In this document: positions 1 to 7,660 of the stretch, one piece after another | Position numbering within the stretch: the first letter of the stretch is position 1 | Layout of the letters: every line of letters starts with the position of its first letter | Assembly (NCBI GenBank): GCA_031538895.1 | Contig: JAVKLU010000015.1 | Coordinates: forward strand, 1 to 26,646 | Direction: 5' to 3' | DNA from: JAVKLU01 sp031538895 | Lineage (GTDB): Bacteria > Pseudomonadota > Gammaproteobacteria > Burkholderiales > Burkholderiaceae | Length of the DNA stretch: 26,646 nt | Program-made: the position numbers and the translations under genes | Notes under the pieces: generated by a model | Databases searched by the model: none | What the model saw: only the letters and a program-made list of their open reading frames with translations | What the model was told of the DNA's origin: nothing

Positions 1-140
1 CACTTCTATAAATACAGAATGTGCGGATGAAGTGCGAGGCGCACAGCGCACAGAAACCGGAGCGTACATACAGTACGTGAGGATTTCGCGTACCGCGCAA
101 CAAAGCAATTCGCCGCAAAAATGAATTGATAGAAGTGCCC
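1..140 (+). repeat. 143-bp palindromic repeat, copy 1 (first 3 bases outside window)
   Basis: The first 140 bases match the copies at 1913-2055 and 24107-24249; the leading GGG of the element falls before base 1. The element ends in ATAGAAGTGCCC, the exact reverse complement of its start GGGCACTTCTAT. Most of the interior also pairs arm to arm around a tip at about 64-76 (GTAC...GTAC), so the whole unit can fold into one long imperfect hairpin. It differs from copy 2 at three positions (48, 65, 94). It ends 28 bp before the gtsB start codon, in the leader of that gene or between it and an upstream gene. It encodes no plausible protein and looks like a MITE- or REP-type non-autonomous repeat; the family name is unknown to me. 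Confidence 0.9.
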
Positions 141-168
141 TAAAATAAAACGCCGCTAAGGAGGGCCT

Positions 169-1047
169 ATGAGTCGTGTCAAATTATTTGGCGATAATTT
201 TTTAGCCAAGCTGGTTATCTCGCCAACCGTACTCATTGCGCTGGTCTTTATTTACGGCTTTATCCTGATTACCGCGTGGCTGTCTTTTACCGAGTCGCGC
301 CTATTGCCGCGCTGGGAATGGGCCGGATTCGTTCAATACCTTGCGCTTTTTGATACCGATCGCTGGTGGGTCAGTTGGACGAACTTGGGAATTTTTGGCT
401 TGCTGTTCGTTTTTGGTGCTGGTGCGATTGGCCTTTTACTTGCTATTTTGCTGGATCAAAAAGTTCGCGCCGAAGGCTTTTTGCGTGCGATTTATCTCTA
501 CCCCATGGCCCTATCCTTCATCGTCACGGGAACCGCGTGGAAATGGATACTGAACCCAGGAATCGGTGTCGAAAAAGTTCTACACGATTGGGGTTTTCAA
601 AACGCAAGCTTTGATTGGGTCGTCAACTCCGATATGGCGATATATACCGTGGTTCTGGCGGGATTGTGGCAATCCTCTGGTTTTGCAATGGCCTTATTCC
701 TCGCCGGCCTGCGCGGCGTTGATGCTGAGTTGTTTAAAGCCGCTCAGGTCGATGGCGCCAAAACCCCCACCATTTATTGGCGCATCATTATTCCCTCGAT
801 TCGTCCGGTTTTCTTTAGCGTCGCAATGATTTTGGCGCATATTGCCGTGAAAAGTTTTGACTTGGTCATGGCCCTAACTGGCGGCGGCCCTGGAACCTCA
901 ACAGATGTGCCGGCAATCTTTATGTATCAATTTTCGTTTAACCGTGGACAACTCGGTTTGGGCGCAGCGTCTGCCATGATGATGTTATTAACCTTAATCG
1001 CCGTCCTGGTTCCGATAATTTATATGGAAACGAAAAAGAAAAACTAA
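169..1047 (+). CDS. gtsB: Glucose-type ABC importer permease GtsB
   Basis: Inner-membrane permease of a binding-protein-dependent sugar importer, 292 aa. Hydrophobic segments are spread over the whole length (about residues 15-38, 70-95, 107-128, 160-182, 215-237 and 263-285). The cytoplasmic EAA loop that contacts the ATPase is at about 186-212 (ELFKAAQVDGA...IIIPS). From memory it closely resembles the Pseudomonas glucose permease GtsB/GltF, for example in the DRWW, RAIYLYPMALS and SFDLVMALTGGGPG stretches, which is why glucose (or mannose) is preferred over glycerol-3-phosphate as substrate. A strong AAGGAGG at 158-164 fixes the ATG. It is followed 12 bp later by gtsC. The substrate-binding protein gtsA is not in the window and would be expected upstream. 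The substrate is inferred. Confidence 0.85.
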   Translation: MSRVKLFGDNFLAKLVISPTVLIALVFIYGFILITAWLSFTESRLLPRWEWAGFVQYLALFDTDRWWVSWTNLGIFGLLFVFGAGAIGLLLAILLDQKVRAEGFLRAIYLYPMALSFIVTGTAWKWILNPGIGVEKVLHDWGFQNASFDWVVNSDMAIYTVVLAGLWQSSGFAMALFLAGLRGVDAELFKAAQVDGAKTPTIYWRIIIPSIRPVFFSVAMILAHIAVKSFDLVMALTGGGPGTSTDVPAIFMYQFSFNRGQLGLGAASAMMMLLTLIAVLVPIIYMETKKKN

Positions 1048-1059
1048 GGAGACTGCGCG

Positions 1060-1911
1060 ATGCTAATTAAACCTTCTCGATTATTTTTATACGCTCTGCT
1101 CATTCTTTTTGCCGGGTATTACCTAATCCCCCTTTACGTTTTGTTAGCGACGTCTTTTAAGACTGTCGACGAAATTCGTAATTCGAATTTGCTGTCTTTC
1201 CCCATGCGCTTGTCTTTGGATGCCTGGATTAAAGCCTGGGGCGGCGCCTGTACCGGCGTTCGTTGCGAAGGAATGGCGCCTTATTTTTGGAACTCAATTC
1301 AACTGGTCATTCCAGCGGTACTCATCTCAACAATTGTGGGCGCGTTAAATGGTTATGTTTTGGTGCACTGGAAGTTTCGCGGCAGCGAAATTTTATTCAC
1401 GGGCTTGCTTCTCGGTTGTTTCATCCCCTTTCAGGTCATTATTTTGCCCATGGCGCGTTTCCTCGGCCTGTTCGGTCTAGCGAATACGATGAGCGGTTTG
1501 ATTTTTGTGCACGTGGTGTACGGATTGGCGTTTACGACTTTATTTTTTCGCAACTACTTTTTATCAATTTCACATGAGTTGATACGCGCCGCGCGTATTG
1601 ATGGCGCTGGATTTTGGACGATTTTTGGACGCATCTTATTACCGATTTCAACGCCGATTTTTGTTGTCTCTATCATTTGGCAATTTACTCAAATTTGGAA
1701 TGACTTTTTATTTGGCGTCGTGTTTGGCGGCAGTGGCGCGCAACCGATTACGACGGCGCTCAATAACTTAGTAAACACCTCGACAGGCGTTAAAGAGTAC
1801 AACACCGATATGGCCGCCGCGCTCATCGCCGCAATGCCAACGCTGGTGGTCTACATTATTGCGGGGCGTTATTTTGTTCGTGGCCTCACCGCCGGCGCAG
1901 TTAAAGGCTAA
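1060..1911 (+). CDS. gtsC: Glucose-type ABC importer permease GtsC
   Basis: Second inner-membrane permease of the same importer, 283 aa, pairing with GtsB. An N-terminal membrane segment (about 9-31) is followed by further segments, and the EAA loop is at about 173-199 (ELIRAARIDGA...ILLPIS). The C-terminal half, with IWQFTQIWNDFLFGVVF, ALNNLVNTSTG and a terminal RYFVRGLTAGAVKG, is very close to what I recall of Pseudomonas GtsC/GltG. A small insert with two cysteines (CTGVRC, about 65-70) precedes the WNS motif. The Shine-Dalgarno AAGGAG overlaps the gtsB stop codon (1046-1051), so the two permeases are translationally linked. The next gene of the operon, gtsD, is pushed 173 bp away by a 143-bp palindromic repeat that begins one base after this stop codon. 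Confidence 0.85.
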   Translation: MLIKPSRLFLYALLILFAGYYLIPLYVLLATSFKTVDEIRNSNLLSFPMRLSLDAWIKAWGGACTGVRCEGMAPYFWNSIQLVIPAVLISTIVGALNGYVLVHWKFRGSEILFTGLLLGCFIPFQVIILPMARFLGLFGLANTMSGLIFVHVVYGLAFTTLFFRNYFLSISHELIRAARIDGAGFWTIFGRILLPISTPIFVVSIIWQFTQIWNDFLFGVVFGGSGAQPITTALNNLVNTSTGVKEYNTDMAAALIAAMPTLVVYIIAGRYFVRGLTAGAVKG

Positions 1912-1912
1912 T

Positions 1913-2055
1913 GGGCACTTCTATAAATACAGAATGTGCGGATGAAGTGCGAGGCGCACAGCACACAGAAACCGGAGCGCACATACAGTACGTGAGGATT
2001 TCGCGTACTGCGCAACAAAGCAATTCGCCGCAAAAATGAATTGATAGAAGTGCCC
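1913..2055 (+). repeat. 143-bp palindromic repeat, copy 2 (inside the gts operon)
   Basis: Complete copy running from GGGCACTTCTAT to ATAGAAGTGCCC, with perfect 12-bp terminal inverted repeats. It starts one base after the gtsC stop codon and ends 29 bp before the gtsD ATG, in the same orientation as the other two copies. Because gtsC and gtsD should be co-transcribed, the element will be in the mRNA as a long hairpin and could affect processing, decay or read-through. No clear target-site duplication is visible: the flanks read TAAT on the left and TTAT on the right. Confidence 0.93.
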
Positions 2056-2084
2056 TTATCAAAAATAAAACGACTGGAGACTTT

Positions 2085-3173
2085 ATGACTCAACTTAGCA
2101 TCCGTAATATTCAAAAAACCTACCCTAACGGCCAACCTGTTCTCAAGGGAATCAATTTAGAGATTGAGTCTGGGGAGTTTTTAATTTTGGTTGGTGGTTC
2201 TGGTTGCGGCAAATCCACTTTGCTTAATATTATTGCCGGTTTAGAAGATGCGACCTCGGGCGAGATTTGCATTGACGGTAAAAGTATCAATCACTTGCCT
2301 CCCAAAGATCGCGATATCGCAATGGTTTTTCAATCCTACGCGCTATATCCCTCAATGACGGTGCGACAAAACATTTCTTTTGGCTTATCGATTCGTAAAG
2401 TCGCCAAAGCCGAGCAAGCAAAAATCGTTGCCCGCGTCGCAGCACTTTTACAGATTGAGGCTTTGCTTGATCGCAAACCTGGCCAGCTCTCTGGTGGTCA
2501 ACGACAGCGCGTGGCGATGGGACGAGCTTTGGCGCGTGAACCCAAATTATTTTTATTTGATGAGCCTTTATCAAATTTGGACGCGAAATTACGCGTCGAA
2601 ATGCGCGCCGAAATTAAACTTCTGCATCAACGTTTAGGACGAACGACCGTCTACGTCACGCATGATCAAATCGAAGCGATGACTTTAGGCGATAAAATTG
2701 CCGTGATGAAAGACGGCGTGGTGCAGCAATTTGGCCGCCCTCGCGACATTTACGACACGCCAAGCAATCTTTTTGTCGCGGGATTTATTGGTTCGCCCTC
2801 CATGAGTTTTATTAAAGTTCAATTGCGTGAAGAATTAGGGAAAACGGTTTTTGATTTGCGCTCCGGTAACCGCACCGCCACACAAGTTGCGCCAGAACGC
2901 CTTCGCCCTTATGTGGGCAAAACCTTGTTAATGGGTATTCGTCCAGAAAATATCGGGGTTATTAGTCCTGAACGCAATGCCGAATTAGATTTTGCCATCA
3001 CGACTCAAGAACCCACAGGGCCTGATACGATGTTGTATGGCTTTATCAATGAATGTAAAGTCACGGCGCGGATTCCTCCAACGCTTAAGGCCCAACACGA
3101 TACCACCATGCGCCTGGGCTTTAGCTTAGAAAAGTCTCTGTTTTTTGATCCAGAAACCGAGCTGCGCATTTAA
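2085..3173 (+). CDS. gtsD: Sugar ABC importer ATPase (MalK/UgpC/GtsD family)
   Basis: Cytoplasmic ATPase that drives the GtsBC importer, 362 aa, the usual length for the MalK-like CUT1 family. Visible motifs are Walker A GGSGCGKST (37-45), the Q-loop glutamine at 83, signature LSGGQRQ (135-141), Walker B LFLFDEP (155-161) and the switch histidine in VTHD (about 193). Residues from about 235 to the end form the OB-fold-type regulatory domain of MalK-like ATPases (GIRPENI at about 284-290). The gene name rests mainly on the GtsB/GtsC neighbours, because MalK, UgpC and GtsD ATPases look alike and can be shared between importers. CTGGAGA at 2074-2080 serves as ribosome-binding site. The gene is separated from gtsC by the 143-bp repeat. 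Confidence 0.87.
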   Translation: MTQLSIRNIQKTYPNGQPVLKGINLEIESGEFLILVGGSGCGKSTLLNIIAGLEDATSGEICIDGKSINHLPPKDRDIAMVFQSYALYPSMTVRQNISFGLSIRKVAKAEQAKIVARVAALLQIEALLDRKPGQLSGGQRQRVAMGRALAREPKLFLFDEPLSNLDAKLRVEMRAEIKLLHQRLGRTTVYVTHDQIEAMTLGDKIAVMKDGVVQQFGRPRDIYDTPSNLFVAGFIGSPSMSFIKVQLREELGKTVFDLRSGNRTATQVAPERLRPYVGKTLLMGIRPENIGVISPERNAELDFAITTQEPTGPDTMLYGFINECKVTARIPPTLKAQHDTTMRLGFSLEKSLFFDPETELRI

Positions 3174-3214
3174 AAACAGTCCCGTCCAGTATCCGCATCA
3201 AACAAAGGAACGCC

Positions 3215-3238
3215 AATTAAAAGACTGCTTTTTTAATT
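3215..3238. terminator. A/T hairpin between convergent gtsD and parB
   Basis: AATTAAAA (3215-3222) pairs with TTTTAATT (3231-3238) around an 8-base loop, in the 70-bp gap between the 3' ends of gtsD and parB. T runs occur on both strands, so it could serve both genes. The stem has no GC pairs, so it is a weak terminator candidate only. Confidence 0.35.
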
Positions 3239-3243
3239 ACAGG

Positions 3244-4104
3244 TTAGCGCAAAATTCGATTGATGAATTGTTCTAATGCGGCCTGATCAACGAACTCTGC
3301 CGCAAAGGTCAAGCCTTTTTTGCTTGCGTGTAAAGACACCTGTACCGCCAATTGATCGGATAACTGTTCTTCGAGTTGCCGTAAATTATTATTTACCGCT
3401 TCAGGCTTACTTGACTTCTCGCTTGCCTCCAGATTTTCTTGTTCTAACTTTACAGTTTTAACTTGCTGTTCAGCTTGCCGGACAGACCATTTATTCAAAA
3501 TAATTTTTTGCGCCAGTTGCACTTGTTCCGCCGATGACAAGGTAATCAGTGCCCGCGCATGCCCCATTTCGATTGCGCCCTTAATCAACCACTCTTGCAC
3601 CGAAACCGCTAAACTGGTCAAGCGCAAGGTGTTAGTAATCGCGGTTCGCGACTTGCCCAAGACTTCAGCAACCTGCTCATGAGTCAAGGAAAACTCCTTT
3701 ATCAGGCGCGTCATTCCGCGCGCTTCTTCAATCGGATTTAAATCTTCCCTTTGAATATTTTCGATCAGCGCCATTACCGCGCTGCTTTGATCATCGACCT
3801 CTTTGACTAAAACGGGCACCTCCACTAAGCCCGCGCGTTTTGCCGCTTGAAAACGCCGCTCCCCAGCGATAATTTCGTACAAACCTTCCGCCTGATACCG
3901 AACTAAAATCGGTTGCATGATGCCATGGACCTTAATCGATTGCGCCAGCTCATTGAGCGCACTCTCCTCCATCGCCCCACGCGGTTGATATTTTCCGGGC
4001 ACCAATTGAGTTAGCTGCAGCATCTTTTGCTGATTGCTCGTACTCGTCTGCGCACCTAAAAGCGCGTCAAGTCCCCGCCCTAATCCTCGCTGTTTATTCG
4101 CCAT
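3244..4104 (-). CDS. parB: Chromosome partitioning protein ParB
   Basis: Centromere-binding CTPase that loads on parS sites and works with ParA in origin segregation. From the ATG at 4104 it is 286 aa. The N-terminal GLGRGLDALLG (about 7-17) is the ParA-stimulating box. A ParB/sulfiredoxin-like domain follows, with GERR (81-84) and ENIQR (115-119). The helix-turn-helix that reads parS lies at about 141-162 (THEQVAEVLGKSRTAITNTL). The C-terminal dimerisation segment ends the protein. An in-frame TTG at 4110, directly after the parA stop codon, would add two residues; I prefer the ATG because MANKQRGLGRGL matches usual ParB starts. No clear Shine-Dalgarno sequence is visible, so translation may be coupled to parA. 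Last gene of mnmG-rsmG-parA-parB; two parS-like sites lie within 3.4 kb. Confidence 0.93.
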   Translation of the reverse strand: MANKQRGLGRGLDALLGAQTSTSNQQKMLQLTQLVPGKYQPRGAMEESALNELAQSIKVHGIMQPILVRYQAEGLYEIIAGERRFQAAKRAGLVEVPVLVKEVDDQSSAVMALIENIQREDLNPIEEARGMTRLIKEFSLTHEQVAEVLGKSRTAITNTLRLTSLAVSVQEWLIKGAIEMGHARALITLSSAEQVQLAQKIILNKWSVRQAEQQVKTVKLEQENLEASEKSSKPEAVNNNLRQLEEQLSDQLAVQVSLHASKKGLTFAAEFVDQAALEQFINRILR

Positions 4105-4110
4105 ATTCAA

Positions 4111-4872
4111 TTATTTTGCTTTTAAAAACTCGGTTGCCAATTCTAAATATGCCAAAGTCCCCTGAGCCTGCGGATCAAAAATAATTGCCGGCTGACCAAA
4201 CGAAGGGGCTTCTGCTAAACGAATATTCCGAGGAATAAGCGTTTTAAATAAGACCGAATAAAAATGTTTTTCTAACTGCCCTGACACTTGCTGCGACAGA
4301 CTCGCGCGACGATCGTACATCACTCGCAATAAACCGCAAATCTTTAAATTAGGATTTAACTGATTTTGAATTCGTTTAATCGAATCAATTAAATCGGTTA
4401 AACCTTCTAGCGCAAAATACTCACACTGCATCGGAATCAATACGCTATTGGCCGCAGACAGTGCATTGATGGTCAGCAAAGATAGCGCGGGAGGACAATC
4501 AATAAAAATAAAGTCAAAGTTTTCTTTCAGGCCCTTAATTGCATCAGCTAAGCGATATTCACGGCGCTCAAAATCAGCAAGTTCTAATTCCGCTGCTGCT
4601 AAATTGCGATTGGAAGGGACTACTTTAAAATTAGGAATTACGGTACTTTTCACTACGGCATTTAAATCTACCAGACCTAATAATACTTGGTACACCGTCT
4701 GTTCTTGATCGCTTTTTTCAATCCCCACCCCCATGGTTGCATTAGCTTGAGGATCTAAGTCTATCAATAAAACTTTTTTACCTTTATCGGCAAGACTTGC
4801 CGCTAAATTAATCGCGGTTGTTGTTTTCCCAACACCGCCTTTTTGATTTGCGACACAAACGATTTCAGTCAT
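4111..4872 (-). CDS. parA: Chromosome partitioning ATPase ParA (Soj)
   Basis: Deviant Walker-A ATPase that binds DNA non-specifically and positions ParB-parS complexes, 253 aa, typical of chromosomal Soj/ParA without an N-terminal DNA-binding extension. Visible are the deviant Walker A KGGVGKTT (11-18, signature lysine K11), DLDPQANAT (38-46) as A' motif, and FIDCPPA (about 123-129) as Walker B. The start codon overlaps the end of rsmG by 8 bp, and GAGGACAG just upstream provides a ribosome-binding site. The stop codon sits six bases before the parB ATG. The tight overlaps point to one transcript from mnmG or rsmG through parB. Confidence 0.96.
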   Translation of the reverse strand: MTEIVCVANQKGGVGKTTTAINLAASLADKGKKVLLIDLDPQANATMGVGIEKSDQEQTVYQVLLGLVDLNAVVKSTVIPNFKVVPSNRNLAAAELELADFERREYRLADAIKGLKENFDFIFIDCPPALSLLTINALSAANSVLIPMQCEYFALEGLTDLIDSIKRIQNQLNPNLKICGLLRVMYDRRASLSQQVSGQLEKHFYSVLFKTLIPRNIRLAEAPSFGQPAIIFDPQAQGTLAYLELATEFLKAK

Positions 4873-5491
4873 TTTCTCTGTCCTCTCGATTAACTTGAAT
4901 AATCCAACGATCTGTCATTAACTCTGAAACTTTCAGCGATGTTTCTTTTACAACCGTCCAACCATCAGGTAGTGACTGCGCTAAATTTTCCAGCTTTTTA
5001 CCTAACATCAATAAATATTCCCCTCTGTGCGACAGCAAATGGGCACTCACACGGATGAGTTTTTCTGGTGTACTAAATGCGCGCGCGGTAATTTCATCGA
5101 AAACAGCGCCGCGCCATACCGCAACATCAGCACAAATCACATTAACCTGAGCCAATTTTAATTGATTTTTTACCTCAGTTAAAAATGCGCATTTTTTGGC
5201 TGATTTTTCAATCAAAGTAATTTTTTTTTCACGATTCATTATCGCAATAACCAAACCCGGAAAACCCGCACCTGTCCCAACATCTAATAAGGTTTTTTGT
5301 TGCGACAAAAAGGGCAATAAACTTAAACAGTCAATTAAATGCTTAATTAAGGCGTTTTTTTCATCAAGAATCGCGGTTAAATTATGCGTTGAATTCCATT
5401 TAAATAACAACTCAAAATACCGTTCGAAATCGATACTCTCTTGAGCCGTCAAACGATTTTCGGCTATTAGTTGTGTCAGCAGTGGTTTCAT
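4865..5491 (-). CDS. rsmG: 16S rRNA (guanine527-N7)-methyltransferase RsmG (GidB)
   Basis: SAM-dependent methyltransferase that makes m7G527 in the 530 loop of 16S rRNA, 208 aa, normal for the family. The N-terminal helical part holds the WNSTHNLTA motif (32-40), and the SAM-binding loop is LLDVGTGAGFPG (68-79). The start codon lies inside a parS-like palindrome (5484-5499), and no Shine-Dalgarno sequence is visible upstream. Loss of RsmG is known from other bacteria to give low-level streptomycin resistance. The gene lies between mnmG and parA, its classic place near the chromosome origin. Confidence 0.95.
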   Translation of the reverse strand: MKPLLTQLIAENRLTAQESIDFERYFELLFKWNSTHNLTAILDEKNALIKHLIDCLSLLPFLSQQKTLLDVGTGAGFPGLVIAIMNREKKITLIEKSAKKCAFLTEVKNQLKLAQVNVICADVAVWRGAVFDEITARAFSTPEKLIRVSAHLLSHRGEYLLMLGKKLENLAQSLPDGWTVVKETSLKVSELMTDRWIIQVNREDREND

Positions 5492-5499
5492 GTGAAACA
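5484..5499. promoter_or_regulatory. parS: parS-like ParB binding site over the rsmG start codon
   Basis: GGTTTCATGTGAAACA matches the widely conserved parS consensus TGTTTCACGTGAAACA at 14 of 16 positions. The differences are the first base and one central base (C to T). That central change creates the CAT/ATG that is the rsmG start codon on the minus strand. It lies 0.6 kb from parA. Assignment is by consensus match and context; ParB binding is inferred. Confidence 0.72.
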
Positions 5500-5536
5500 G
5501 TTTACATCGCAGTAAAAACTGATTTTTACGCTTTTA

Positions 5537-7456
5537 TTAGTTTAATAAATCCGCTGATTCGCTGATTAAGGCGCTATTTTTCTTTAAATAAATCAATAAA
5601 TACGCAATCGCACTGGGCGTGATTCCAGAAATTTGTCCCGCTTGTCCCAGCGTTTCAGGGCGGAATTGCGCTAACTTTTGTCGAATCTCCATAGACAGCC
5701 CATTAATTTTTTGATAATCTAAATTTTTGGGCAAGCGTGTTGAAAGATTTTTTTGCGTCCTTAAAAACTCTCGTTGCTGCCGCTCAATATAACCGGAATA
5801 TTTAATTTGTGCGTTAATGCTTTGCTGGGTGTCGCGACGAAGATTTATTTCTGGATTCATTGCAACAAAAGATTCCGGTAGTAGGGTTTTCAACCCCGTA
5901 TAATTTAATTCTGGGCGGCGCGCAAGATCGTACAAAGTAATTGCCTGTTTAATTTCATTACTTGGTTCATAACCTTTATCAAATAAAATTTGAGGTAAGA
6001 CAGAACTGTCTTTTAAACGTTGAACCTCTTTTTCTATTTGCGTCTTCTTTTGATTAAAACCTCGCCAACGCTCCTCATCAACACAACCTAGACAATAACC
6101 CAATTCTGTTAAGCGACTATCCGCATTATCCTCACGTAAAAATAAGCGAAATTCTGCGCGGCTGGTAAACATCCGATACGGTTCCAAAACACCTTTGGAT
6201 GTTAAATCATCAATCATAACGCCTATATACGAGTCATTTCGACTGGGGTACCAAGGCTCTTTTTCTTTAACTTTTAACGCTGCATTGATTCCTGCGAGTA
6301 AACCTTGTGCTGCTGCTTCTTCATATCCTGTTGTTCCATTTACTTGTCCAGCAAAAAACAGCCCTTTAATATTTTTTGATTCTAAACTTTGTTTTAATGC
6401 GGTGGGACTATAGTAATCGTATTCAATGGCATAACCCGAACGAACAATATTTGCGCCTTGCAAACCCTTTATCGAGCGAATCAACGCTAATTGAATATCA
6501 AAAGGTAAACTGGTTGACACTCCATTGGGATAAATCTCTTGAGTATTTAAGCCCTCTGGTTCTAAAAAAATTTGATGCGATTCCTTATTTGAAAAGCGAT
6601 GAATTTTGTCTTCTATCGACGGACAATAGCGCGGGCCCACTCCTTCAATGACGCCGGTATATAAAGGGCTACGATCTAATCCTGAACGAATAATGTCATG
6701 CGTTTCACTATTAGTATGAGTAATCCAGCATGGTCGCTGTTCAGGATGCATTGAAGCATTGCCTAAAAAACTAAACACTGGAATTGGATCAATATTCCCC
6801 AACTGCTCCTCTAAAACTGAAAAATCTATCGTGCGCGCATCTAAACGAGGCGGTGTTCCTGTTTTTAAGCGGCCTTGCGGTAATTTTAATTCTTTTAACT
6901 TTAACGCCAAACTTTTGGAAGATGGATCTCCCGCTCGCCCTGCTGAGTATTCATTAAGACCAATATGGATTTTCCCGTCTAAAAATGTACCATTTGTTAA
7001 AATAATTATCGGCGCATAAAACGTAATTTTTGCCTGAGTGACGACGCCACGAACATTTTGATCGGTTTCATTTAATAAAATATCATCCACCGCATCTTGA
7101 AAAATACTTAAATTAACTTGTTTTTCTAAGGCATTACGAATATATTTTTTATAAAGTTGGCGATCGACTTGGGCTCGCGTTGCCTGAACAGCTTCACCTT
7201 TTGACTGATTTAAAATACGAAATTGAATCCCCGCATGATCTGCGGCTAATGCCATAACACCACCTAAAGCATCGATTTCCTTAACTAAGTGTCCTTTACC
7301 AATTCCACCAATCGATGGATTACACGACATTTGTCCTAATGTATCAATATTATGAGTAATCAATAAAGTATTACTACCCATTCGAGCGGCAGCTAATGCT
7401 GCTTCAGTCCCAGCATGTCCTCCGCCAACTACGATAACCTCAAAAGTTTGATTCAT
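5537..7456 (-). CDS. mnmG: tRNA uridine-5-carboxymethylaminomethyl modification enzyme MnmG (GidA)
   Basis: FAD-dependent subunit of the MnmE-MnmG complex, which adds the (carboxymethyl)aminomethyl group at C5 of wobble uridine 34 in certain tRNAs. It is 639 aa, within the normal 620-640. The FAD-binding Rossmann loop is VVGGGHAGTEAALAAARMG (9-27). The conserved redox cysteines sit in GQMSCNPSIGG (C45) and GPRYCPSIEDK (C278). The C-terminal helical domain, from about 550, binds tRNA and MnmE. The ATG at 7456 abuts a parS-like site (7456-7471) that takes the place of a Shine-Dalgarno sequence; none is visible. It is the first gene of the mnmG-rsmG-parA-parB block, with a 45-bp gap to rsmG. mnmE is not in the window. 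Confidence 0.97.
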   Translation of the reverse strand: MNQTFEVIVVGGGHAGTEAALAAARMGSNTLLITHNIDTLGQMSCNPSIGGIGKGHLVKEIDALGGVMALAADHAGIQFRILNQSKGEAVQATRAQVDRQLYKKYIRNALEKQVNLSIFQDAVDDILLNETDQNVRGVVTQAKITFYAPIIILTNGTFLDGKIHIGLNEYSAGRAGDPSSKSLALKLKELKLPQGRLKTGTPPRLDARTIDFSVLEEQLGNIDPIPVFSFLGNASMHPEQRPCWITHTNSETHDIIRSGLDRSPLYTGVIEGVGPRYCPSIEDKIHRFSNKESHQIFLEPEGLNTQEIYPNGVSTSLPFDIQLALIRSIKGLQGANIVRSGYAIEYDYYSPTALKQSLESKNIKGLFFAGQVNGTTGYEEAAAQGLLAGINAALKVKEKEPWYPSRNDSYIGVMIDDLTSKGVLEPYRMFTSRAEFRLFLREDNADSRLTELGYCLGCVDEERWRGFNQKKTQIEKEVQRLKDSSVLPQILFDKGYEPSNEIKQAITLYDLARRPELNYTGLKTLLPESFVAMNPEINLRRDTQQSINAQIKYSGYIERQQREFLRTQKNLSTRLPKNLDYQKINGLSMEIRQKLAQFRPETLGQAGQISGITPSAIAYLLIYLKKNSALISESADLLN

Positions 7457-7471
7457 GTTTCATGTGAAACT
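7456..7471. promoter_or_regulatory. parS: parS-like ParB binding site at the mnmG start
   Basis: TGTTTCATGTGAAACT matches parS (TGTTTCACGTGAAACA) at 14 of 16 positions and shares the 14-base core GTTTCATGTGAAAC with the site at 5484-5499. It touches the mnmG start codon. On the minus strand its core also holds an ATG seven bases upstream of, and out of frame with, the mnmG ATG. The same core appearing twice beside parAB makes chance unlikely. Confidence 0.72.
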
Positions 7472-7660
7472 TGTTAATAAAAATACTTAAATCAGATAAA
7501 AACCTACTTAAATAAGTTGTTTTAAATTGTGAACTACTTTTATTCTTGAGTTATCCTCACTGAAAAATAAAGCTAAACATTTGTTTTTAAAGGGTATTTA
7601 CAACTTATCCCCTAAAAGACGCGCTTTATTATTCTTTTTATTTTTAAATAAATATAATAC
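7472..7660. other. AT-rich intergenic region, candidate replication origin
   Basis: No gene is visible between mnmG and the 3' end of gmhB. The gap is strongly AT-rich and holds words close to the DnaA box TTATCCACA: TTATCCTCA at 7551-7559 (8 of 9), TTATCCCCT at 7605-7613 (7 of 9), and TAGTTCACA on the minus strand at 7528-7536 (7 of 9 against TTATNCACA). An AT-only stretch at about 7630-7665 could act as an unwinding element. Together with mnmG-rsmG-parAB and two parS-like sites this suggests oriC. dnaA and dnaN are not in the window, and AT-rich sequence yields weak boxes by chance, so confidence is low. The promoter of mnmG should also lie here, but no convincing -35/-10 pair stands out. 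Confidence 0.35.

Noticed and set aside
1908..2135. Minus-strand open frame over repeat copy 2, with a similar frame at 24027-24257 over copy 3
   Set aside because: The shared peptide is only the translation of the palindromic repeat. The frames differ in their flanks, the substitutions are not biased to silent positions, and no ribosome-binding site is visible.
169..3173. Reading the importer as a glycerol-3-phosphate system (ugpA, ugpE, ugpC)
   Set aside because: Both permeases resemble remembered GtsB/GtsC glucose permeases along their whole length, notably the C-terminal RYFVRGLTAGAVKG, much more than Ugp proteins.
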